A DNA stretch of 64,000 nucleotides from NCBI GenBank assembly GCA_016787565.1, contig JAEUUG010000013.1, forward strand, positions 248,001 through 312,000. Reading direction: 5' to 3'. The translations under genes were made by a program, and so were the position numbers. This document shows, one piece after another, positions 17,920-26,681 of this stretch; within the stretch, counting starts at the first letter, position 1; each line of letters starts with the position of its first letter. Below the pieces are notes generated by a model. That model worked only from the letters and a program-made list of their open reading frames with translations, was not told the origin of the DNA and did not search any database. The stretch is from Cyclobacteriaceae bacterium (GTDB lineage: Bacteria; Bacteroidota; Bacteroidia; Cytophagales; Cyclobacteriaceae).

Positions 17920-18392
17920 GTATTTTTAGTCCCTATCACGCTGAATTTATTCGTGCCCTCATTCACAGTGATGTTAAATTCATAGTTGTTGGTGGGCAAG
18001 CTGCAGTGTTTTATGGTGTAAGAAGAGGAACAGGAGATCTTGATATTCTAATCGAGCCAACAAAAGAAAATGGCGAAAGGCTCCTTCAGGCCTTTAAAGG
18101 ATTGAATCTTGAAGTTGATAAAATTGAGCTCGAGGAATTCGAAAAATCTTTATTTCTGGGACTTGGTTTTGAGCCCGATGCTGTGGATATCTTGACCATC
18201 ACACCGGGTATTGATTTTTATTCTTCATTCGATCGAGCTATCGAAATTCAAGAGGAAGGACTTACGATCAAGATTCTGGCCATCGAAGATCTCATCCGAA
18301 ATAAAGAAAGCATGAGACGAACAGGGGAAAAAAGACATTTGGATGAGTACGATGTAACTGTTCTAAAAAGAATTTTGAGCGATCATCCCTGA
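17916..18392 (+). CDS. Nucleotidyltransferase-fold protein (AbiEii/MNT-like)
   Basis: A 158-residue protein with the minimal nucleotidyltransferase core. It reads FIVVGGQAAVFYGVRRGTGDLDILIEP at residues about 22-48, the G-G-x-A...R-x-T-x-D-x-D signature with two metal-binding Asp. A later acidic strand (EPDAVDILTITPGI) could provide the third carboxylate. The C-terminal IEDLIRNKESMRRTGEKRHLDEYD helix is shared with AbiEii-type and related family members. It has no signal peptide. The start overlaps the 58-codon gene. Candidate roles are a nucleotidyl-transferring toxin or its antitoxin, or a solo tRNA/protein modifier; the sequence alone does not decide. Confidence 0.78.
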   Translation: MSIFSPYHAEFIRALIHSDVKFIVVGGQAAVFYGVRRGTGDLDILIEPTKENGERLLQAFKGLNLEVDKIELEEFEKSLFLGLGFEPDAVDILTITPGIDFYSSFDRAIEIQEEGLTIKILAIEDLIRNKESMRRTGEKRHLDEYDVTVLKRILSDHP

Positions 18393-18416
18393 ATCGTTTC
18401 AAAGTCAGCCCGCATG

Positions 18417-18447
18417 TTGGGCATAACGTTACCAGGCCTTATCTTTG
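18417..18447 (+). promoter_or_regulatory. Bacteroidota-type promoter of mtaB
   Basis: TTG at 18417-18419, a 20-bp spacer, then TATCTTTG at 18440-18447, an exact TAnnTTTG. The ATG lies 12 bp further on, so the leader is very short. Confidence 0.6.
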
Positions 18448-18459
18448 CGGCCTTACGCT

Positions 18460-19779
18460 ATGAAAAAAGTCGCTTTTTATACCCTTGGCTGCAAATTGAA
18501 CTATTCGGAAACCTCTACTATTTCCAGAATGTTTGAGCAAAAGGGCTTTCGGAAAGTTGATTTCAGCGATACACCCGACATTTTCATCATCAATACGTGC
18601 TCAGTAACAGAGAATGCTGACAAAAAATGTCACAAAATTGTTCGTGAAGCCAGGGGTATTTCGCCTGAGGCTTACGTTGCTATCATTGGTTGCTATGCTC
18701 AGTTAAAACCAAAGGAGATTGCGGATATACCTGGCGTTGATGCCGTGCTGGGAGCTGCCGAGAAATTCCGGTTAGTGGAATTGCTGGACGGCTTTGTGCG
18801 GAAACCCAAAGCGGAAGTTCATGCTTCGGATGTAGCGAAAGCAAACACCTTCAACACTTCGTACTCCCTTCACGATCGAACGCGAACTTTCCTGAAGGTT
18901 CAGGATGGTTGTGATTACTCGTGTTCCTTCTGCACCATACCGCTCGCACGCGGGAACAGCCGAAGCGATAGCGTTAACAATATCGTGAAAACGGCTGCTG
19001 AAATTGGTAAGAGTGATGTGCGTGAAATTGTACTGACAGGTGTGAACACAGGTGATTTTGGAATTCAGAATGGTGTACGTGTTGAAAAATTCATAGACCT
19101 TGTACAGGCCCTGGATGCCGTGGAGGGTATTGATCGTTTCCGCATCTCCTCCATCGAGCCCAATCTGCTTACCGATGAGATCATCGACTTTGTGTCGCAA
19201 TCACAAAGATTTGTGCCTCATTTTCACATTCCGTTGCAATCTGGTTCCAATAAAATTCTCAAGCTTATGCGCAGACGGTACCAGCGCGAACTTTATGCCG
19301 ACCGCGTTCAGAAAATCAAATCCGTTATGCCCCATTGTTGTATCGGAGTTGATGTCATTGTCGGTTTCCCGGGAGAAACGCAGGAGGATTTTCTGGAGAC
19401 ATACCAATTTCTTAATGAACTGAATATCTCTTATCTCCACGTCTTTACGTATTCCGAGCGTGAAAATACCCTGGCCGCTACACTTCCCGATAGTGTTGAG
19501 GGTAGCACGCGCTCTGATCGCTCAAAAATGCTCCATAATTTGTCGGATAAAAAGCGCAGAAAGTTTTACGAAGACAATTTGAACAGGAAAGCTACCGTGC
19601 TTTTTGAAAATGACATTGAAGACGGTCTGATGTTCGGGTTCACCGAAAATTACATTCGCGTTGCAGCGAAATACGATCCTGTGTTGATCAATGAGCTCCT
19701 GCCAGTAACGCTGACCAGCATCCATGAAAAAGGTTTTGTTGAGGTGGAGGAAGCACAAGCTGAAATACTGACACATTAG
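18460..19779 (+). CDS. mtaB: tRNA t6A37 methylthiotransferase MtaB
   Basis: Radical-SAM methylthiotransferase that converts t6A to ms2t6A at position 37 of tRNAs reading ANN codons. The N-terminal UPF0004 domain has the three [4Fe-4S] cysteines in LGCKLNYSE, INTCSVTE and IGCYAQ. The radical-SAM cluster motif is CDYSCSFC, followed by the family-typical LARGNSRS. VGFPGETQEDF is the usual later motif, and a C-terminal region resembles TRAM. ATG 18460 is chosen over the TTG at 18445 because the protein then starts directly with MKKVAFYTLGCKLN; the product is 439 residues. The CKLNYSET sequence favours MtaB over MiaB. Confidence 0.93.
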   Translation: MKKVAFYTLGCKLNYSETSTISRMFEQKGFRKVDFSDTPDIFIINTCSVTENADKKCHKIVREARGISPEAYVAIIGCYAQLKPKEIADIPGVDAVLGAAEKFRLVELLDGFVRKPKAEVHASDVAKANTFNTSYSLHDRTRTFLKVQDGCDYSCSFCTIPLARGNSRSDSVNNIVKTAAEIGKSDVREIVLTGVNTGDFGIQNGVRVEKFIDLVQALDAVEGIDRFRISSIEPNLLTDEIIDFVSQSQRFVPHFHIPLQSGSNKILKLMRRRYQRELYADRVQKIKSVMPHCCIGVDVIVGFPGETQEDFLETYQFLNELNISYLHVFTYSERENTLAATLPDSVEGSTRSDRSKMLHNLSDKKRRKFYEDNLNRKATVLFENDIEDGLMFGFTENYIRVAAKYDPVLINELLPVTLTSIHEKGFVEVEEAQAEILTH

Positions 19780-20144
19780 ACGCTGTACTTGTCAGGTCAG
19801 CGTAAGTTCTACACAAATCCAAATCAAATCTTTTACAAGGCCATTGCCGGTCACCAATGTACTTAGTGTATCATAATTCACTAAAAAAATGCTTGCGCCA
19901 TTTTTCAACTATACTATTAAGTGTCTGAAAATCAGGTGATCATGAGCGATCCGGAGAAACTTTCACTTTAGTTGGACCACACGTAAATTGATGGTGATGT
20001 ATGGCTAAAAAAGTGCATTTAACAGGCCTAATCCACTTCCTCTATTTGATGCTTACACAACTTGGAACAACAGCGGGATGATCCAAAATAGCAGCTCAGG
20101 CGGCAATACTTTTGTATCACCAAACAATAACAACAACAAAAGCA
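19780..20144. other. Gene-free stretch with a small hairpin and possible coding relic
   Basis: A 365-bp gap. A hairpin ACGCTG/CAGCGT (19780-19803) follows the mtaB stop but lacks a T run. Near 20021-20144 one frame reads plausible protein (PNPLPLFDAYTTWNNSG, then SSSGGNTFVSPNNNNN) without a start codon, suggesting the end of a decayed gene. Nothing else is recognised. Confidence 0.35.
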
Positions 20145-20321
20145 ATGAAAAAAATTACCCTCTTCGCGATCGCATCACTGATCATTGTATCATCAGCCTG
20201 CAGCTTTGAAACCTATTCCGGTTGCCCTTCTTATTCCCACCAGAATAAAACAACCAAGCAGGGCCAAAAAGCACAGACTAAATACACCAAGCACAACAAC
20301 AAAAGGAATTCACTGCTTTAG
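20145..20321 (+). CDS. Very small predicted lipoprotein
   Basis: A 58-residue product starting MKKITLFAIASLIIVSSAC, a signal peptide with a lipobox-like IVSSAC placing the lipidated Cys at residue 19. The mature part is about 40 residues, basic and polar (TYSGCPSYSHQNKTTKQG, then KAQTKYTKHNNK), with a second Cys in SGCPSY. Comparable tiny CPSY lipoproteins occur in Bacteroidota, but no function is known to me. A strong terminator 28 bp downstream supports a real, separately transcribed gene. Confidence 0.65.
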   Translation: MKKITLFAIASLIIVSSACSFETYSGCPSYSHQNKTTKQGQKAQTKYTKHNNKRNSLL

Positions 20322-20348
20322 TAAACGATTTGGATTGAGAGGGGATCA

Positions 20349-20396
20349 GGAGAGAACAGCATGAGGCGCACGGCAGAGGAAGTTCTCTCCTTTTTT
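20349..20396 (+). terminator. Rho-independent terminator of the small lipoprotein gene
   Basis: A 9-bp perfect stem, GGAGAGAAC with GTTCTCTCC, a 24-nt loop and a run of six T. Confidence 0.85.
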
Positions 20397-20451
20397 ATTT
20401 TTCTAATTTACTTTACCTGTTTGATTCCTTTCTACAATCTGGAGCGATTTA

Positions 20452-21105
20452 TCAAAAAGACAACAACCCATCTTTAATCTCCAGTCTGCGGTCAGCCATC
20501 GTAGATAATTCGATGTTGTGGGTAACAATAATAAAAGTCTGATTCAACTCCTGACGGAGTTTAAAAAATAGAGTATGCAATTCAAGTGCGTTGCTAGAGT
20601 CCAGATTTCCACTAGGCTCGTCTGCCAGAATTAAATCCGGTGAATTGATGAGCGCCCGGGCAACGGCCGCACGTTGCTGCTCCCCACCCGACATTTCGGA
20701 AGGCTTGTGATCCAATCGCTCATTCAACCCCAGCATTTCCAACAATTCAACACCTCTCTTTCTAACCATCTTTTCATCATGTCTGGCGATTAACCCAGGA
20801 ATCATCACATTTTCCAGTGCAGAAAACTCGGGCAATAAATTATGAAACTGGAAGACAAAACCGATAGACCTGTTCCTGAATGAGGCAAGTGATGCAGGCG
20901 ATTGCGAAAACACATCCTGCCCATTCATCACTACCTTGCCCTGATCAGGTGAATCAAGTGTTCCCAGAATATGAAGCAGCGTACTTTTACCTGCACCTGA
21001 GGCTCCCACAATAGCAACGATTTCTCCTTTCTGAACCTGGATATCAACATTCTTCAACACCTTCAATTGGCCGTATGATTTTTGAATTCCCGAAGCGTGA
21101 AGCAT
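20452..21105 (-). CDS. lolD: ABC transporter ATP-binding protein, LolD-like
   Basis: A 217-residue ATPase of the MacB/LolD family. Walker A is GASGAGKSTLL (about residue 34), the Q-loop is FVFQFHNLLPEFSALENV, the signature is MSGGEQQRAAVARAL, Walker B is LILADEPSGNLD and the switch His is in IIVTHN. The FHNLLPEFSALENV stretch is typical of LolD, which powers release of lipoproteins from the inner membrane for outer-membrane sorting. The permease LolC/E is not adjacent. The gene is divergent from sucC. Confidence 0.85.
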   Translation of the reverse strand: MLHASGIQKSYGQLKVLKNVDIQVQKGEIVAIVGASGAGKSTLLHILGTLDSPDQGKVVMNGQDVFSQSPASLASFRNRSIGFVFQFHNLLPEFSALENVMIPGLIARHDEKMVRKRGVELLEMLGLNERLDHKPSEMSGGEQQRAAVARALINSPDLILADEPSGNLDSSNALELHTLFFKLRQELNQTFIIVTHNIELSTMADRRLEIKDGLLSF

Positions 21106-21125
21106 GCGTTAATGTGGCTGATTTC

Positions 21126-21156
21126 TTGAAATAAAGGTTTAAATAAACTAGTTTCG
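21126..21156 (+). promoter_or_regulatory. Candidate promoter of sucC
   Basis: TTG at 21126-21128, a 20-bp spacer, then TAGTTTCG at 21149-21156 (one mismatch to TAnnTTTG). It is 18 bp before the ATG and has the same spacing as the mtaB promoter. Confidence 0.5.
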
Positions 21157-21174
21157 CTCCAAAACTAAAAATGC

Positions 21175-22386
21175 ATGAACATTCACGAATACCAGGGTAA
21201 GGAAATCCTTAAGAAATACGGAGTTGCAATTCAGCGTGGGATTGTAGCAGACACTCCCGACAGTGCTGTGGCTGCTGCGAAGGAGTTGAATGCCGAAACC
21301 GGCACAAAATGGTTCGTCATTAAGTCGCAGATTCATGCAGGCGGACGTGGAAAAGGTGTGGTTCGTGAAACAGGTTCAAAAGGTGTGGTACTGGCAAAAA
21401 GCATGGCCGAAGTACCGGATAAGGTGAAAGCTATTTTAGGCGGAACACTGGTGACTCACCAAACTGGCCCGGATGGAAAAAAGGTGAATAAAGTACTGAT
21501 CGCAGAAGATGTCTATTATCCAGGTGAATCAGAACCCAAAGAATATTACATGAGCATTTTGCTTGACCGCTCAAGAGGTATTCCTGTGATCATGGCTTCA
21601 ACCGAAGGCGGGATGAATATTGAAGAAGTTGCCGAGACCACCCCAGAAAAAATTATTAAAGAATGGATCGACCCTGCTGTTGGACTGCAGGCCTTTCAAG
21701 CACGAAAAGTGGCCTTTTCGTTAGGCTGGGAAGGAAATGCCTTTAAGGAAGGTGTGAAGTTTATTCATTCATTGTATAGCGCCTATGTAGGCCTAGACGC
21801 TTCCATGTTTGAAATTAATCCATTGTTAAAGACATCCGATAACAAAATTCTGGCCGTTGATGCCAAGGTTAACCTGGATGATAATGCTCTTTATCGCCAT
21901 AAAGACCTGGCTGAATTGCGCGACCTGACAGAAGAAGACCCATTAGAAGTGGAGGCCGGAAAAGCAGGTTTGAATTATGTTAAGCTGGATGGCAATGTAG
22001 GCTGCATGGTTAACGGAGCAGGTCTGGCCATGGCCACAATGGATATCATTAAACTCTCCGGTGGAGATCCGGCCAACTTCCTTGATGTGGGTGGTGGAGC
22101 GAATGCCGAAACCGTTGAGGCAGGATTCCGCATCATCCTGAAAGATCCTAATGTAAAAGCTATCTTGATCAATATTTTTGGTGGAATCGTGCGGTGTGAC
22201 CGCGTAGCCAACGGAGTGGTTGAGGCCTATAAGAAGATCGGGAACATCCACGTGCCCATTATTGTACGATTACAAGGCACCAATGCCGAGGAGGGCGCAA
22301 AAATCATCGAACAATCTGGGCTGAAAGTATTTTCTGCTATACAATTGAAAGATGCCGCCCAGAAGGTAAAGGAGGTTTTAGCCTAG
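21175..22386 (+). CDS. sucC: Succinyl-CoA synthetase (ADP-forming) beta subunit
   Basis: Beta subunit of the TCA-cycle enzyme interconverting succinyl-CoA and succinate with ATP formation. The N-terminal ATP-grasp domain begins [17 protein letters not shown] and contains [14 protein letters not shown]. The C-terminal CoA-ligase domain has the glycine-rich [28 protein letters not shown] and [10 protein letters not shown] motifs. The 403-residue length is normal. The alpha subunit gene sucD is not adjacent, which is common in Bacteroidota. An out-of-frame ATG 4 bp upstream of the chosen ATG is ignored. Confidence 0.95.
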   Translation: MNIHEYQGKEILKKYGVAIQRGIVADTPDSAVAAAKELNAETGTKWFVIKSQIHAGGRGKGVVRETGSKGVVLAKSMAEVPDKVKAILGGTLVTHQTGPDGKKVNKVLIAEDVYYPGESEPKEYYMSILLDRSRGIPVIMASTEGGMNIEEVAETTPEKIIKEWIDPAVGLQAFQARKVAFSLGWEGNAFKEGVKFIHSLYSAYVGLDASMFEINPLLKTSDNKILAVDAKVNLDDNALYRHKDLAELRDLTEEDPLEVEAGKAGLNYVKLDGNVGCMVNGAGLAMATMDIIKLSGGDPANFLDVGGGANAETVEAGFRIILKDPNVKAILINIFGGIVRCDRVANGVVEAYKKIGNIHVPIIVRLQGTNAEEGAKIIEQSGLKVFSAIQLKDAAQKVKEVLA

Positions 22387-22454
22387 AGTCCGCTTATTAA
22401 CAACATAAATTTTCCTATATTGTTGAGAAATTACCCGTAAAAATCTCATAATTA

Positions 22455-23327
22455 ATGATGAAGAGATTTCTTTTCTTATCCGTTTTTCTGGTTACCCTAT
22501 CTTCCTCATATTGCGTGGTAGGCCAAAGTTTCTATTCATACCGAAGCGAACGGGATCTCATACTAACGGCAGGGTTTAATACTTCCACCTATTACGGTGA
22601 CCTTAAAGATAATTCTGACTATTTAGACGCAAAGCCAAGTATTTCACTAGGCGCGATGTACTACTTCTACCCCAGAATTGCAGCCCGTGCCGAATTTTCT
22701 TGGGTAACATTCTCGGGCGATGATGCTGATTCAAAGGATTCCGGAAAAATAAGAAGGAATCTTTCTTTTAAATCTTCCAACATTGAATTTTCAACAACAG
22801 CAGTCATTAATCTCATCCCAACCTTGCCTAACCGCAGGTTCTACCAACGTCCGAAGTATAACGCCTATGGTTTTGTGGGAATCGGAGGATTGTACTTTAA
22901 TCCGAAAGCCGAACTTGACGGAACAAAATACAACCTCAAACCTCTTCAAACTGAAGGAGTTAATTATTCGAGATTTACATTTATTATTCCCTATGGTATT
23001 GGTGGAAGACTGCAAATTGACCCGTTTTTTAACATCGCTGTTGAGATGGGATGGAGAAAAACCTTTTCAGACTACATCGATGATGTAAGTACAAAATACA
23101 TTGATCACAGTGCTTCTGATCCCATCACCCAACAGTTAGCTGATAGAAGACCTGAGATTGGCCTCCCTCCTTTACCCGTTGGGGCCAAACGGGGTGATCC
23201 CTCTAAAAAAGATGCTTACATGCTATTGAGTGTAAAGGTAGAATACTATCTACCTTTTAAGGTGGGCCTCAATCAACGCAAATTGTACAACACCAAGCGG
23301 AAGTCATATTACAAGAGACGGAGGTAA
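22455..23327 (+). CDS. PorG/DUF6089-like outer-membrane barrel protein
   Basis: A 290-residue protein with a signal peptide (hydrophobic run ending YCVVGQS) and about eight amphipathic strands: ILTAGFNTSTYYGDL, SISLGAMYYFYPRIAARAEF, AYGFVGIGGLYFN, TFIIPYGIGGRLQI, AVEMGWRKTF and MLLSVKVEYYLPF. The YYGDLKD turn, the RNLSFKSSNIEFS segment and the basic C-terminal tail resemble the DUF6089/PorG family, an outer-membrane component of the T9SS. The match is by eye and the family is broad, so a generic small barrel remains possible. The window encodes several T9SS substrates, which fits. Confidence 0.7.
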   Translation: MMKRFLFLSVFLVTLSSSYCVVGQSFYSYRSERDLILTAGFNTSTYYGDLKDNSDYLDAKPSISLGAMYYFYPRIAARAEFSWVTFSGDDADSKDSGKIRRNLSFKSSNIEFSTTAVINLIPTLPNRRFYQRPKYNAYGFVGIGGLYFNPKAELDGTKYNLKPLQTEGVNYSRFTFIIPYGIGGRLQIDPFFNIAVEMGWRKTFSDYIDDVSTKYIDHSASDPITQQLADRRPEIGLPPLPVGAKRGDPSKKDAYMLLSVKVEYYLPFKVGLNQRKLYNTKRKSYYKRRR

Positions 23328-23361
23328 TACTAGTCTAGAAATAAGAGCTATTCTTTTGACT

Positions 23362-25314
23362 TTAGTTGATCTCCGTGTCCAACACTTCAAAACGTGAGTA
23401 ATTACTTCTGAATTCCGGCACCAGTTCTTTCATGACGGCTACCATTTTCAACTCATTGTGGTCATGAATAAGGTCACGCAATAATTCAAGTGTTCGCTCA
23501 ACTTCCTCGTATTGATATTCTTGTACTCGGGCGATCATTATCTTGTGATGATGGGTAGGAATAGTGTTTTCTTTATTGCTCAACAACTCTTCAAATAACT
23601 TTTCGCCATCCCGTAATCCTGTAAAAACAATATCCATATCCTTACCTAATTCTTTACCCGAAAGCATCACCATCTTTTTTGCCAGGTCATAAATTCGGAT
23701 TGGTTTGCCCATATCAAAAATAAAAATCTCTCCTCCATTACCCATAATTCCCGCCTCAATAACTAATTGGCATGCCTCGGGAATAGTCATAAAATAGCGG
23801 GTGATTTCTGGGTGGGTAACGGTCACCGGCCCTCCTTCTTCAATTTGTTTTCTGAAAATCGGGATAACCGATCCGTTTGATCCGAGTACATTACCAAAGC
23901 GTGTTGTGACAAATGACGTTCGACCCATTCCCATCTTCTCCATATGCTCATTAAGCGATCGAACATAAATTTCTGCAATTCGCTTCGAACAGCCCATTAC
24001 GTTGGTGGGATTGACTGCCTTATCAGTAGAAATCATTACAAACTTTCGAACCTGATATTTTACCGATAAATCAGCCAATGCGCGGGTTCCCAGAATATTT
24101 ACAGCAATAGCTTCTGCCGGATTACTTTCCATCATGGGTACATGCTTGTATGCTGCAGCATGGAATACAATCTCTGGACTAAAATCTTTAAAAATCCTTT
24201 CAATCCGAAGTTCATTACAAATATCAGCTATCACTATTATCAAGCGAGTTTGCAACTGAAGGTCACGTAATTCACGCTCAATAGTATACAAAGGTGATTC
24301 TGCCTGATCAATAAGAATTAAAGTATGCGGTTCAAATTGAATTACCTGACGGGCCAATTCAGCTCCAATTGAACCAGCTCCTCCGGTAATACAAATTACT
24401 TTCTGCCCCAATTCATCCAGCAATGCATTGTGCTCTAGCTTAATGACATCGCGCCCTAATAAATCTTCAATATTGATCTCCTTTATCTGCTTCAGATTAA
24501 GCTCACCCCTTACCCATTTTTCCACAGGGGGAACATTTCTGATTTTTAAATGATATTTAAGTGCTTCGTCAACGATTTCATTCTTACGCTCAAACCCAAT
24601 ATCCTTAATTGAAATAATAATCTCCCGTACATCATACTGATCGACCAGATATTGTAATTTATCACTGAAGTAAATCTTTGTTCCATTAATGACTTTATTG
24701 TTCTTCGAAATGTCGTCATCAATAAAGCCAACCAAACGATAACGTCCTGCCAAGTCAGAATCAATCGCCTGTTTTGCCAAAACACCAGATAGGCCTGCTC
24801 CGAAAATAACGACTGGTATTTTGTTGGATACCTCTGACTTGTAAAAGCTGAATATACTTTTTACAATTAAGCGGTATTGATAAAGTATTAAGGCAGAAAT
24901 AAAAAATGAAATCAGGATGACAGAATAAGGAATTAGATTTTTACCAACATTATAGAAGTACAATAAATTTATCAAAACAAGGAAAGCAAGACTTAGTAAT
25001 TCTGTATAGAAAATTCTGACAGCATCCTGAATACCGGTGTAGCGCACAATACCAGCATAAGCCTTTGTAATTAAGGTTGCAATTAATGATGTAACCAATA
25101 CCACCAAAAGTGATAGCAGGGGATGAAACTCAAGAATATCTTCAAGATTAAAATTGAAGCGGAGCAAGAAGGCAAGACTAACAGAAGCGGCCGACACCGA
25201 TAAGTCAATTAAAATGATGACCCAGCGAGGTAGAAAAGTCAGTCTGCTTATAAGGTTTTGAACGCCATCTCTGAACGATACCTTTTCAGTCTCTGGTGTT
25301 TCTGGGTGAGCCAT
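23362..25314 (-). CDS. Membrane-bound nucleotide-sugar 4,6-dehydratase (PglF/WbpM/CapD-like)
   Basis: A 650-residue polysaccharide-biosynthesis enzyme. Four N-terminal membrane helices (about residues 30-150) precede a first Rossmann domain (PVVIFGAGLSGVLAKQAI, about 168) and a C-terminal SDR domain starting KVICITGGAGSIGAELARQVI (about 305). The active-site region is MISTDKAVNPTNVMGCSKRIAE, where the usual SDR Tyr is Met, as in PglF/WbpM dehydratases. These convert UDP-GlcNAc to the 4-keto-6-deoxy sugar. A PglE-like aminotransferase at 34.6-35.7 kb and PglD/PglC-like genes near 58-60 kb could continue the pathway. The T9SS gene upstream is 11 bp away. Confidence 0.9.
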   Translation of the reverse strand: MAHPETPETEKVSFRDGVQNLISRLTFLPRWVIILIDLSVSAASVSLAFLLRFNFNLEDILEFHPLLSLLVVLVTSLIATLITKAYAGIVRYTGIQDAVRIFYTELLSLAFLVLINLLYFYNVGKNLIPYSVILISFFISALILYQYRLIVKSIFSFYKSEVSNKIPVVIFGAGLSGVLAKQAIDSDLAGRYRLVGFIDDDISKNNKVINGTKIYFSDKLQYLVDQYDVREIIISIKDIGFERKNEIVDEALKYHLKIRNVPPVEKWVRGELNLKQIKEINIEDLLGRDVIKLEHNALLDELGQKVICITGGAGSIGAELARQVIQFEPHTLILIDQAESPLYTIERELRDLQLQTRLIIVIADICNELRIERIFKDFSPEIVFHAAAYKHVPMMESNPAEAIAVNILGTRALADLSVKYQVRKFVMISTDKAVNPTNVMGCSKRIAEIYVRSLNEHMEKMGMGRTSFVTTRFGNVLGSNGSVIPIFRKQIEEGGPVTVTHPEITRYFMTIPEACQLVIEAGIMGNGGEIFIFDMGKPIRIYDLAKKMVMLSGKELGKDMDIVFTGLRDGEKLFEELLSNKENTIPTHHHKIMIARVQEYQYEEVERTLELLRDLIHDHNELKMVAVMKELVPEFRSNYSRFEVLDTEIN

Positions 25315-25325
25315 CTCGTATCTAT

Positions 25326-26681
25326 TTACAATTTTAGCAATCGAAAGATTCTGGTGCTTCTATCATGCCTCACTAGTTTCAAGAAATAGATGCCACTTGC
25401 GACAGCATTCAATTCAAATATACCTGTTTTTTGACTTTTTCCTTCATTGAAATGTAGTGACTCGATCACAATTCCTTTGCCATCCAGCAATTGAATTTCC
25501 CGTACCCGGTCATCAAGCCCACTTATCAGTAACTTATCCTGAACAGGATTTGGATATATAGTAATATCTTCCTCATGATCAATTCCCAATACTATAAAAT
25601 CAAAATCATCGCTTGTGCTGCACCCATCAAACTGATTTACCACTGTATAGTGCCCCGGCACCTCTACCTCTAAAAATGCTTGTATTGCTTCAGGGATTTT
25701 GACATTATTATAGTACCATTGATTATTCTCAGGATAACTCGATTGCAATATATTTCCATGCTGGGATATCCTAATTGAGTCAAACGAAATAACCTCAGCT
25801 ATAACCCTCTGTGGTTCGCTTAAACACCCTTGATCTGATTGCGCTGCCACAAAATAATGCTGCGTTTTTTGAAGTAGGTCCGTCTGAAAGGTTGATCCGT
25901 ATGCCACAAAAAAAAGTAATGACTCATCCCGAAACCAATGCAGTCTATCTGTTGATCCGGAGGCCTCAGCTTCCAATGTAGCTACTCCCTGTTGACAGAT
26001 TTTACCATGCTGAATCCGTACAATGGAAGGTGATTGTTTTGTAATCTTTATAGTCTCATCCAGAAAAGAACTAGAACATAGTGCATTTGCTTTGACTCTG
26101 AATTCATGATATCCTTCTGTAATTTCGTTGGCATAGAGGGTGCAGGTGGCGCTTACCAGACGTTCACTTTCCCAAAGTTCATAGCGGACATGCGATTGCG
26201 CATTATCAAGGACAATTTCAAGCGAGTCATTTTTACACAAAAGCGTTCTTGATGGATGCAACGAAATATCTACTAAAATTTCTTTAGGCTTTAAAACGAT
26301 AGCAAACCGTTGCTCCGCAAAGGATAAGTTGTTTTCATCAACATAGAATGTATAACCTGAATCAGGCAGCGGAATAAGCTTTTTCAAAAAAGCATCTTCG
26401 ATCGATACATCAAATTTTTCAAATTCACCATTTGCTGTGACTTTTAATCGGTACTCACCATGTGCCATATCCTTCATCCGTAAGGGTATAATGCTATCGC
26501 AGGGTATGGACGGCAGTACGTTTATTGCAAGCAAAATACTATCAACCGAAAGTGTTGCAAGATCAAATTGTTCGTTGTCCAACTTCGGGCCATCCAATTC
26601 GTCTACGTGAAGTTTACTTCCGGATTTTACTTTAATAAATGCGCGATCAACAGCACTGTTGTGTTCGAGACTGATAGCCAT
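25326..26681 (-). CDS. 3' portion of a frameshifted T9SS surface protein (carries sorting domain)
   Basis: 451 codons with no signal peptide. The start region aligns with an internal part of the neighbouring 1444-residue paralogue: AISLEHNSAVDRAFIKVKSG here against VMSLSNGSVEDKTYVKIVSG there. It therefore is the displaced continuation of the 1045-codon ORF upstream. It contains several beta-sandwich segments and ends in a T9SS type A sorting domain: IYPNPVQDKLLISGL, then LLDGKGIVIESL, then ASGIYFLKLV. On its own the product could not be exported. The intact ancestor would be about 1490 residues. Either the gene is broken, or a sequencing or frameshifting event joins the halves. Confidence 0.85.
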   Translation of the reverse strand: MAISLEHNSAVDRAFIKVKSGSKLHVDELDGPKLDNEQFDLATLSVDSILLAINVLPSIPCDSIIPLRMKDMAHGEYRLKVTANGEFEKFDVSIEDAFLKKLIPLPDSGYTFYVDENNLSFAEQRFAIVLKPKEILVDISLHPSRTLLCKNDSLEIVLDNAQSHVRYELWESERLVSATCTLYANEITEGYHEFRVKANALCSSSFLDETIKITKQSPSIVRIQHGKICQQGVATLEAEASGSTDRLHWFRDESLLFFVAYGSTFQTDLLQKTQHYFVAAQSDQGCLSEPQRVIAEVISFDSIRISQHGNILQSSYPENNQWYYNNVKIPEAIQAFLEVEVPGHYTVVNQFDGCSTSDDFDFIVLGIDHEEDITIYPNPVQDKLLISGLDDRVREIQLLDGKGIVIESLHFNEGKSQKTGIFELNAVASGIYFLKLVRHDRSTRIFRLLKL

